A stretch of 61,446 bases of DNA from a virus. The notes under the pieces were generated by a model. The model did no database searches. It saw nothing but the letters and a program-made list of their open reading frames with translations, and was not told the origin of the DNA. A program made the translations under genes and the position numbers. The stretch lies in the IMG/VR virus record IMGVR_UViG_3300043399_000529, positions 1 to 61,446 of that record; one strand, 5' to 3'. Positions 22,592 to 29,328 of this stretch are shown in pieces (positions within the stretch are counted from its first letter, which is position 1; each line of letters opens with the position of its first letter).

Positions 22592-22760
22592 CCTTCTTCC
22601 AGTTGTCAACAACGCGGTCACCGCGCCTCCAGCGCGAGTACTGGCCCCATGGTGTATCGCCCTTGTATAGATGTGCCTCATTAAACACATAGCCATACTC
22701 TACGCAAAACTTGCGATAGTTATCGAGATCGTCGAAAATCTTAATCATTTGGTCCTTCAT
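22569..22760 (-). CDS. Small protein, 63 aa
   Basis: MKDQMIKIFDDLDNYRKFCVEYG; ends KDARYGME with a WGQYSRWRRGDRVVDNW stretch. Overlaps the transpeptidase start by 23 nt (or 14) and the T-fold gene by ATGA. The DNA is richer in G+C than around it. Function unknown. Confidence 0.65.
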   Translation of the reverse strand: MKDQMIKIFDDLDNYRKFCVEYGYVFNEAHLYKGDTPWGQYSRWRRGDRVVDNWKKDARYGME

Positions 22761-23173
22761 TGGATATCTTCCTGTGTATAAGAATAAGTTTCAAATTTTA
22801 CAAAAGTGCCGTTCTCGTTATCTTCGCTAACTTCGATCCATACTGTTCTCCCTGGATATTTGGAGTTGATTTTAAGATACAAATCTTCTGCGATCATCTC
22901 GCATGACTTGTAATCCAGTTGCAGTTCCTTCCCAACACCATAGAGGTTATTGAGCCAACGCTTAAATTGGATAAACTCAATATCTCTATCGTCGTGGAAT
23001 ACTTCGATATAAACTTTAAAGTGAAACATATGGCGATGTGGATGCGCTAAAAAGCTTACGTCATATTCATCGCCTGTGGCAAGCTTTGGGTCAGTTGCGG
23101 CTGCAGGATAACGATGAATGCCTTCTCTAGCAAACGTTACCCAAATCATTTTTTCTGTTGTCACTGTGTGCAT
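22757..23173 (-). CDS. QueD/PTPS-like T-fold protein (second copy)
   Basis: 138 aa. HPHRHMFHFKVYIEV, LQLDYKSCEMIAEDLY and VWIEVSEDNENG fall where QueD has HGHxxxV, the P-T/S-E-N-x-A helix and the C-terminal Glu. The catalytic Cys before HGH is missing, as is the D-H pair. So it may be a non-catalytic or differently active T-fold, perhaps partnering QueD or FolE. First gene of a transcript behind promoter 23181-23209. Confidence 0.6.
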   Translation of the reverse strand: MHTVTTEKMIWVTFAREGIHRYPAAATDPKLATGDEYDVSFLAHPHRHMFHFKVYIEVFHDDRDIEFIQFKRWLNNLYGVGKELQLDYKSCEMIAEDLYLKINSKYPGRTVWIEVSEDNENGTFVKFETYSYTQEDIQ

Positions 23174-23180
23174 GTTCTAT

Positions 23181-23209
23181 ATCTTACTGTATGTTGAGGT
23201 ATTTGTCAA
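23181..23209 (-). promoter_or_regulatory. Sigma70-like promoter
   Basis: TTGACA (23209-23204), 17-bp spacer, TAAGAT (23186-23181) on the minus strand, 8 bp before the ATG of the T-fold gene. Confidence 0.5.
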
Positions 23210-23223
23210 AGCTTATTTTGGCA

Positions 23224-24135
23224 TTACCAATAAATGAAAGCGCGGTTAAATCCTTTTGGACGATTTGCGCTATCAATAAATGCTAAACGCCATTCTTCTG
23301 TATTGCGATTATACCCGCGGGTCCAAAAGTTTTCTACGTTAAGCTTACCAGTTTCAATTTGGCTAACTGCTTCAAGCATACAAGCATGAAACCCTGATGT
23401 GCGTGGACTTGGGCATACCATTGTTACAGCATTCCAAAGTAGGTGATCGAAGTTGCTTGAAACATATGGATGCTTACTGCTCGCAAATACTAGCAGCGCA
23501 TTTGGATTGTAGATATCTTGTGTTAGTGAAATATCGTTGGTGCTTAGATCAATTACAACATCATATTTGCCATCTGGTTTGGATTGGACTTCAATACTGT
23601 GTTCTTCCATCCAAAACTCTTTGCTGTAATTGCCAATTACATCGATGCCGCTATAAACGCCACGCAGATTAAGATTAGTACAAACCACATGACTTAGGAA
23701 ACCTGTGCCAATAATAGCAATACGTTGTCCATTAAAGATGTCTGCACGTAGCATTATTTCACGGAATACGTTAATACCACATGCAATTGGCTCTACAATA
23801 TACTTTGGGCTTGGTTGCGGAACTTTTACGTATGATTCAATTGGGGTATTGTAAAAGTCTGCATACGCAGGTTCACCACGTGTAGCAACAAAATCGCCTA
23901 CAACTACATCTCGAACTTGTCCACCAACTTGTGTAACAACACCAAGCCCTTCGTGGCCATGCATATTCATAGGCAGATTAAACTGGCCGTACATCATGTC
24001 GATATCACTACGACAAACCCCAGTCATTAGTGCCTTTACTTCAATCTCATAAGGTTGAATTTCAGGCTTAACCCATTCTACTTCTTTGTAAAAGCCATTA
24101 CCTTCTGTAGTAAGTAACCTTACTTTACGTTCCAT
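23224..24135 (-). CDS. Medium-chain dehydrogenase/reductase (alcohol-dehydrogenase-like)
   Basis: 303 aa. GVCRSDIDMMYGQ, MHGHEGLGVV (GHE motif) and VVVGDFVATRG match the N-terminal catalytic domain, and IAIIGTGFLSHVV the NAD(P) Rossmann loop. The four structural zinc cysteines of long ADHs are missing. It may oxidise a sugar alcohol or sugar nucleotide. Overlaps the Gfo/Idh/MocA gene by 11 nt, suggesting a common pathway. Confidence 0.75.
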   Translation of the reverse strand: MERKVRLLTTEGNGFYKEVEWVKPEIQPYEIEVKALMTGVCRSDIDMMYGQFNLPMNMHGHEGLGVVTQVGGQVRDVVVGDFVATRGEPAYADFYNTPIESYVKVPQPSPKYIVEPIACGINVFREIMLRADIFNGQRIAIIGTGFLSHVVCTNLNLRGVYSGIDVIGNYSKEFWMEEHSIEVQSKPDGKYDVVIDLSTNDISLTQDIYNPNALLVFASSKHPYVSSNFDHLLWNAVTMVCPSPRTSGFHACMLEAVSQIETGKLNVENFWTRGYNRNTEEWRLAFIDSANRPKGFNRAFIYW

Positions 24136-25015
24136 TTAATTCCTCTAACAGCTTGTGAATCCAAATATCCTGTAACTTTTGTTCTTGCCAAAAGTCCTTA
24201 ATGTTGCGACATTCTACAGCAGTTTTAATCATGTTACTATACGCTTCCTCTGGGCATAAACCAAGTGGAATATTGGTTCTATTGCCAAATGTTATACCAA
24301 CATCATCTTCACGCATACTACGCCAATCTGCAATTACTTTAACACGAATATTTGCTAAGTGTAATTCAAAAGAGCAGTAATCATCCACATCATAAATCCC
24401 GTTTGGATTTACGCTACCGTAATCACTTGAAGTTAAGTCCTCTAATCTTGAACGTTGCATAACTTGTTTGTTAACAAGTTTAAAACTTCTATAATCGGAT
24501 GCATAAAACATTGGCATGTAGCTTAACAAGTGAGGCACTAAATCTCTGCTTACTCCACCCCATGCTAAGTGTTTGGTAGTAAACCAACTGCCAGGATTAG
24601 GTACACGATTATAGTTGATCCAATTAAGATTAATGTACTTTGTAATAGCAGACTGCGAAACCAGATCATATATGTTTGGTCGGTATTGATTGTTCTTAAC
24701 CATCATAAGTCTAACATCAGACTCAGTAGCTTTACGCCATGCTGCTGCTGTTTTAAACCCAGGTTTCTCTACAAACACAATGCTATTAGGTGTATGGTTA
24801 GACTTTACATATTCATAAAACAAATCTTCATGCGTGAAGTTTGGAGTACAAATATGTACAGTGTCGAACTTAGCACTAGCACATGCTTCTGCAAAAGAAG
24901 TAAACGTTGGGTTCTTAGTTGCATCCATATCAACAGTTACAACATCGGCCCCCAATTGTGTTAAGACATCAACATATAACTTGCCAATACCAAGTCCAAC
25001 AACTAAGCTTTTCAT
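24125..25015 (-). CDS. Gfo/Idh/MocA-type oxidoreductase
   Basis: 296 aa. N-terminal Rossmann LVVGLGIGKLYVDVL, then VHICTPNFTH and FVEKPGF (the family EKP). The C-terminal domain is shorter than usual. These enzymes oxidise or reduce sugars or inositols. Overlaps its neighbours on both sides, with an MDR dehydrogenase next to it and an unknown protein upstream. Confidence 0.8.
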   Translation of the reverse strand: MKSLVVGLGIGKLYVDVLTQLGADVVTVDMDATKNPTFTSFAEACASAKFDTVHICTPNFTHEDLFYEYVKSNHTPNSIVFVEKPGFKTAAAWRKATESDVRLMMVKNNQYRPNIYDLVSQSAITKYINLNWINYNRVPNPGSWFTTKHLAWGGVSRDLVPHLLSYMPMFYASDYRSFKLVNKQVMQRSRLEDLTSSDYGSVNPNGIYDVDDYCSFELHLANIRVKVIADWRSMREDDVGITFGNRTNIPLGLCPEEAYSNMIKTAVECRNIKDFWQEQKLQDIWIHKLLEELNGT

Positions 25016-25527
25016 TTATCGTCCTTATAGGCTGACCAATCTGTATAAACTTCCTTACCAAGTAGTGACTGTAAGCGATGAGTCCATACACCAGGATTAC
25101 TGTAGCCCCATTGTGTATCATCAATTTTAAGTGTAGTATGATAGTTAAGCAATTTAATGTATGGCATCTTCACACTTACCATTGGGATAAACTTCATACG
25201 TTGACAGTACCCAGCTTCATGTACACGATTGATATCTGCTACATCAAAATCTAATGTAACCCAATAATCTGTGTTATCAAGAAAATGATGTATTAGTTTC
25301 TCAAACGCTTTTGCAGTCTTCATATCTACATTGCGATATGTTTGGCTTGTGCCAAAATACAAATGCTCAACATTGTATCCATCTTCTGCAAGATCCTTAA
25401 TCTCTGTAGTGATCTCATCAATAGATGGTGTGCCTACGATAAACAATGTTTTGCTACCGTAGGCAACCGTATGCTCTACTTCTGTACCAGTAAAGAAAGT
25501 GCGTGTTTGTCTATCTGCTAAACTCAT
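25012..25527 (-). CDS. Conserved phage protein, 171 aa
   Basis: MSLADRQTRTFFTGTEVEHT; contains GSKTLFIVGTPSIDEI, VEHLYFGTSQTYR and DYWVTLDFDVADI, perhaps a barrel-like alpha/beta fold. It lies between DpdA's small neighbour and the oxidoreductases, so it may belong to the modification pathway, but no homology was recognised. Confidence 0.68.
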   Translation of the reverse strand: MSLADRQTRTFFTGTEVEHTVAYGSKTLFIVGTPSIDEITTEIKDLAEDGYNVEHLYFGTSQTYRNVDMKTAKAFEKLIHHFLDNTDYWVTLDFDVADINRVHEAGYCQRMKFIPMVSVKMPYIKLLNYHTTLKIDDTQWGYSNPGVWTHRLQSLLGKEVYTDWSAYKDDK

Positions 25528-25769
25528 ACTGCTTCCTTTGCAAGTCTCACCATCTGTTGGAACTGCTCATAACTTGCTTTAACAGCAGGGTTAGAGTAAA
25601 TGAGTGCTTGTTGTTCTCGCCACTCACGTTCCATATTCTCTAGTCTTTCAATAAGACTACGGAATGATGGTGAAACTCCAACAGTAAACTTTAATGCAGG
25701 TTGCCCGTTGCTATAATCCTGCATTGTGTTTGTTTGAATATACTGATAATCGCCTTCAATTTTAATCAT
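25524..25769 (-). CDS. Small protein with NPAVKASYEQF motif
   Basis: 81 aa from ATG at 25769 (8-nt overlap with dpdA); ATG at 25787 is possible. ALKFTVGVSPSFRSLIERLE, then SNPAVKASYEQFQQMVRLAK. The C-terminal helix matches the proteins at 17756 and 18451. Confidence 0.68.
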   Translation of the reverse strand: MIKIEGDYQYIQTNTMQDYSNGQPALKFTVGVSPSFRSLIERLENMEREWREQQALIYSNPAVKASYEQFQQMVRLAKEAV

Positions 25770-27510
25770 TTGATTCGTCCAAATCATCCATCTTTGTTTG
25801 ATCTAATTCGTATTCATCTTCAATGCTAACGCTATCATCTACTAATACTTCTGGAGTATCAAACATTGCATTAAAACCAGTCTTACTGTTAAGTGTTTTC
25901 TTACCAACAGCACCACGTTGTCCAATGATGCGTAGATAGAACTTATCCCACTTCTCAATTTCTGCCTCTGCTTCTGCACGATTAGTTTTTGAGAAAATGC
26001 TATCAATAATATCTCTAAACACTACACGTTCAAAGCGTTCATCAATAAGCATTGCAGGGAACATGCCCTTATTATAATAAGCATCGTTAGCACGTTGTAC
26101 AGCTAGAATGTGTAACCAAGTATTGTGACCCATTTGAAGGGCATAACTGAAAGTATCCCAACTTGTTTTAGATACAACACCCATCTTGTTTGCTTTGTTT
26201 GGGGGATATACACAAACGTCTTTAACTTCTAGTAGTTCTGATACTGGGCTATCTTCAAACTCTAGAACAATCTTTTCTTGCAGTAACCCATCCCGCAATG
26301 AACGTGTATCGCTGCTATACTTGCGGTTATCAATGCTGGGCTCCATTTTGTAAATCCACTTCTCTCTATCCTCTAAGCGAATAGTGGTGTAGATCAAACC
26401 ATTAGCATTGGCGAGGAATGGGCTTGCACAATCAAAACTAATTGTGAAGTTTGGATTATAATACTTGCGTACAGCATTTTGTAGATCAGTAAGCAATACA
26501 GCCCACTCCATCTTTGATGTACCCAAGAAGTGCATCCAATCATGTACACCTTCTTGTAGTAATCCATCAAAGTGTAATGCTACAAGTCGCTTTAGGATAA
26601 GATGGATGTCGCACATATTTTGACCACCCATAGCCCACCCATTAAAGTGCTTCTCATACTTCTTTGGATCACAAAAATCCTTCATTTGCTGATACCAATC
26701 TTCTGCATCAGCGTGTGTTTCACCCTGTAGTACGTTTAGGAACTTACAAGCACCAGTTCTATTTTCAATAAAGAATTGATTATTATATTTGGTTGCGTTA
26801 ACTGCTTCTTGATAACTGGTAATACAAGTTGCAGCAATACCTGCTGGGCTGCGACTTACCCATGCTGGAATATCAAGGATGATTCCATAATCCATGTAAG
26901 CATCCATCCAGTTAAGAACTTGCTTACGTTTTGCTTGTGCTGCATCAAGTTTAGCTTGATACACTTTTGCGTGATCAACTTTCCTATACTTTGGATTGCC
27001 ATTGCGATCAAGTTTTGGATTACCAGATTGATCAATGAGTGGGATCATATCAACACCTCTAGCAACTTGCCGCGCCATTTCTGCTGCTACTTCTGGCCCA
27101 GTTGGATCTCTCCACTCACCTTCCCACTTACCTTTACCAATTTGGAAGCCCCCAGAGTCACCAAGCATAAAGCTGCTCCCATCACGGGGACGATCACGGA
27201 TCATGCTTTCCTTTGGAATTACTTGTGTAATATCCAATTGTGCGTGACCTGCCGAATGCAAGCCCCATGGATAATAGAAGATGCTTTTTTGAGGATCTAA
27301 AAAGTTTAGACCCTCAACTCCTTGTGTCATCTTCTTTGGGATACGTTCTTTAGGAACGTAGTTTGCGTTATGTCGCTGCCTGCTTACTGCTGTATTGTAG
27401 AAAGTAGAAATGGCAGGCAAGAACACTGCATGTTTGGGGCGAAGAAGGTCATCGCCCTTTTGGAACTCATATAACTCATGATTCGATTGTTTGTTAGATT
27501 GCTCTGCCAA
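25762..27510 (-). CDS. dpdA: DpdA-like 7-deazaguanine DNA transglycosylase (TGT fold)
   Basis: 582 aa. The TGT core is complete: GDSGGFQIGKG (D118), NVLQGE (260-264), GWAMGG (291-296), HFLGTSKME and SFDCASPF (D360), the expected catalytic aspartates. I see no CxCxxC zinc site. DpdA enzymes exchange guanine in DNA for a 7-deazaguanine, unlike tRNA TGT. FolE, QueD and QueE in the same window support this. The long C-terminal part (residues 430-582, acidic tail) is not recognised. It is 10 bp from the sliding clamp gene. Confidence 0.85.
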   Translation of the reverse strand: MAEQSNKQSNHELYEFQKGDDLLRPKHAVFLPAISTFYNTAVSRQRHNANYVPKERIPKKMTQGVEGLNFLDPQKSIFYYPWGLHSAGHAQLDITQVIPKESMIRDRPRDGSSFMLGDSGGFQIGKGKWEGEWRDPTGPEVAAEMARQVARGVDMIPLIDQSGNPKLDRNGNPKYRKVDHAKVYQAKLDAAQAKRKQVLNWMDAYMDYGIILDIPAWVSRSPAGIAATCITSYQEAVNATKYNNQFFIENRTGACKFLNVLQGETHADAEDWYQQMKDFCDPKKYEKHFNGWAMGGQNMCDIHLILKRLVALHFDGLLQEGVHDWMHFLGTSKMEWAVLLTDLQNAVRKYYNPNFTISFDCASPFLANANGLIYTTIRLEDREKWIYKMEPSIDNRKYSSDTRSLRDGLLQEKIVLEFEDSPVSELLEVKDVCVYPPNKANKMGVVSKTSWDTFSYALQMGHNTWLHILAVQRANDAYYNKGMFPAMLIDERFERVVFRDIIDSIFSKTNRAEAEAEIEKWDKFYLRIIGQRGAVGKKTLNSKTGFNAMFDTPEVLVDDSVSIEDEYELDQTKMDDLDESND

Positions 27511-27520
27511 AATTTACCCC

Positions 27521-28252
27521 TTACTTTGAAAGCATTGGAATGATGTAGTCATAATTAGCAAGACCTGAATCAACGCTAATCATCATTCCTGGTCCACCCA
27601 TCTGGATTGTCTTGTTGCCAGCGAGTGTTAGTACACTATTTACCACGAGAACTGGCACTACAATAGTTTCCTTAACCTTCTTATCAACACCAGTGTGGAA
27701 TACGAAGCTACCATTGTGTGAAGAACCATCACCAATGTTTGCACGTACATCACCGTTTTCAATACGGAATGTAACTGCCTTCTCTTCTGGGTGTGCAGAT
27801 GTTTGATACTTTAGACGCTGCTGTGCAGCAACAGTTGGCTCAAACGTGCAAGGCCAGCTTGTAACGTTGAACTTTAGTAGTGGTTCAATGTTTTCAATAA
27901 TGTTTGAAGCCATCAAGCGGAATTCATTCTTGAAGTCCCCTGTTGCGTTTTCAAACTTAATATTAACTGGCTGTTCAACATTGTTTACAGCTCTGCGATC
28001 AACAGTTAGCGTTGCACCGTCATCCTGATATTCAGGAATGTTTAGTAGTGTGCTGAGTAGTGGAAGATTGGGGATACCAAATAGTCCTTCAAACTCAGGA
28101 ATAACACCGTGAAGCTTAGCACGAAGAACTACAGTACGTTCCTTTTCAGTTGAACTTAGCTTAGTTTCCTTGTCAGTACCGTCAACACGGAGGTTGTCGA
28201 AACAACCAAGGCTAACAGTATGCTTAACGATATCGATTAGATAGTCTTTCAT
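27521..28252 (-). CDS. DNA polymerase sliding clamp (gp45-like)
   Basis: 243 aa, close to T4 gp45 (228 aa). Beta-rich throughout, with FRLMASNIIENIEPLL, NGSFVFHTGV and a C-terminal YDYIIPMLSK that resembles the end of PCNA-type subunits. It is between dpdA and the polymerase region. Promoter 28278-28306 directly upstream. Sequence identity to gp45 is low by eye; the call rests on length, fold-like pattern and place. Confidence 0.7.
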   Translation of the reverse strand: MKDYLIDIVKHTVSLGCFDNLRVDGTDKETKLSSTEKERTVVLRAKLHGVIPEFEGLFGIPNLPLLSTLLNIPEYQDDGATLTVDRRAVNNVEQPVNIKFENATGDFKNEFRLMASNIIENIEPLLKFNVTSWPCTFEPTVAAQQRLKYQTSAHPEEKAVTFRIENGDVRANIGDGSSHNGSFVFHTGVDKKVKETIVVPVLVVNSVLTLAGNKTIQMGGPGMMISVDSGLANYDYIIPMLSK

Positions 28253-28277
28253 CTTTCATCCTATGTTTAATGTATGT

Positions 28278-28306
28278 AGAATAGCGTGTTGACCGTATAA
28301 GGTCAA
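28278..28306 (-). promoter_or_regulatory. Promoter with palindrome over -35 (sliding clamp)
   Basis: TTGACC (28306-28301), 17-bp spacer, TATTCT (28283-28278) on the minus strand. The -35 is one arm of TTGACC-TTATAC-GGTCAA (28289-28306), matching the arrangement before the AAA+ ATPase. Confidence 0.55.
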
Positions 28307-28316
28307 ATTATATAAT

Positions 28317-29315
28317 TTACTTGCCGTTCACTAATTTACGAATTAATTCAATTCGCTTTTTATGATGTAACTCGTGATTTTTAAAGGAAGGTTGTTGTTT
28401 TATATATCCAACGCTAGGATATTTCTTTATTAGTTTTCTGTTTCCATTTTTTTGGAATATCATGTAACTGAATGTTTCTTTACCAGAAATAACATTTTCG
28501 AGTACAGATAAATCTTGTCTACATAAAAAGTTAATGTACATATGTGGGGTAGTGTAAGTCATATTTCCATCTTCAAACATTTTAAAACCACGAACTGTTG
28601 CACAATTATTATAATTAAAAATTAATATGCCTCCCGGCATCAATTTTTCTATAAATTTTTGTAGTATAATTTGAATTGTATTCCAAGGTAAAAACGGAAA
28701 CTCGTTAAACGCAACAATTAATCCAATATCATTGTTGGGTAATAAATTAATATCGTTAAGATGGTAAAATTTTAATTTTCTAATGAAATCTAAATGAAAC
28801 TTGTCCTTTTGTAAAGGAAAATATTCTTTATGCTGTTCCATTATGTACATTGGTTCACAGCTTTTAACAGCCTCTAATAAATCTGTATTTTTAGCACCAT
28901 ATATTAACCCTGGATGTAACCAATTTGAATAATTAAGAACTTTTGCTGCAAAGGCATCAAATTCTTCTTTATTTGGGGGCCAAAGTTTTATCCATTCAAG
29001 TTGCTCGTGAAATAACATTTTTTCAGAATTCTTCCTCCAAATATCTTCACTAGCAGTCATGTATTGATCAGAATCACCATATACGATTTTTTTAAGATTT
29101 TTACTAATTGATAAAGCATTATTATGATATTTTTCTAAAAGTAGTTTTATCTCTTTAGCTAATTCTTTTTGTTCAGCAGTGCTAACATATGTTAAATCTG
29201 CCAAGTTAGATTCTACATCTGCAATGTATTTGTTTATTACCTCAGTTGTAGATGCAAAATCTAACTTTTCTAACTCAATTGATTTCTTTAATAAATCGCT
29301 TAATTTAAGGCCCAT
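28317..29315 (-). CDS. Methyltransferase-like protein
   Basis: 332 aa from ATG at 29315 (MGLKLSDLLKK); an upstream ATG at 29345 lies inside the polymerase end. Long helical N-terminus, then LLEAVKSCEPMYIMEQ, IGLIVAFNEFPFLP and EKLMPGGILIFNYNN, which resemble motifs I to VI of class I SAM methyltransferases (motif I is poor). The substrate is unknown. Downstream of the polymerase. Confidence 0.6.
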   Translation of the reverse strand: MGLKLSDLLKKSIELEKLDFASTTEVINKYIADVESNLADLTYVSTAEQKELAKEIKLLLEKYHNNALSISKNLKKIVYGDSDQYMTASEDIWRKNSEKMLFHEQLEWIKLWPPNKEEFDAFAAKVLNYSNWLHPGLIYGAKNTDLLEAVKSCEPMYIMEQHKEYFPLQKDKFHLDFIRKLKFYHLNDINLLPNNDIGLIVAFNEFPFLPWNTIQIILQKFIEKLMPGGILIFNYNNCATVRGFKMFEDGNMTYTTPHMYINFLCRQDLSVLENVISGKETFSYMIFQKNGNRKLIKKYPSVGYIKQQPSFKNHELHHKKRIELIRKLVNGK

Positions 29316-29328
29316 GGATATATTTAAT

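Noticed and set aside
26776-27300. 174-aa plus-strand frame opposite dpdA
   Set aside because: Antisense to the conserved TGT core; composition is that of a shadow frame.
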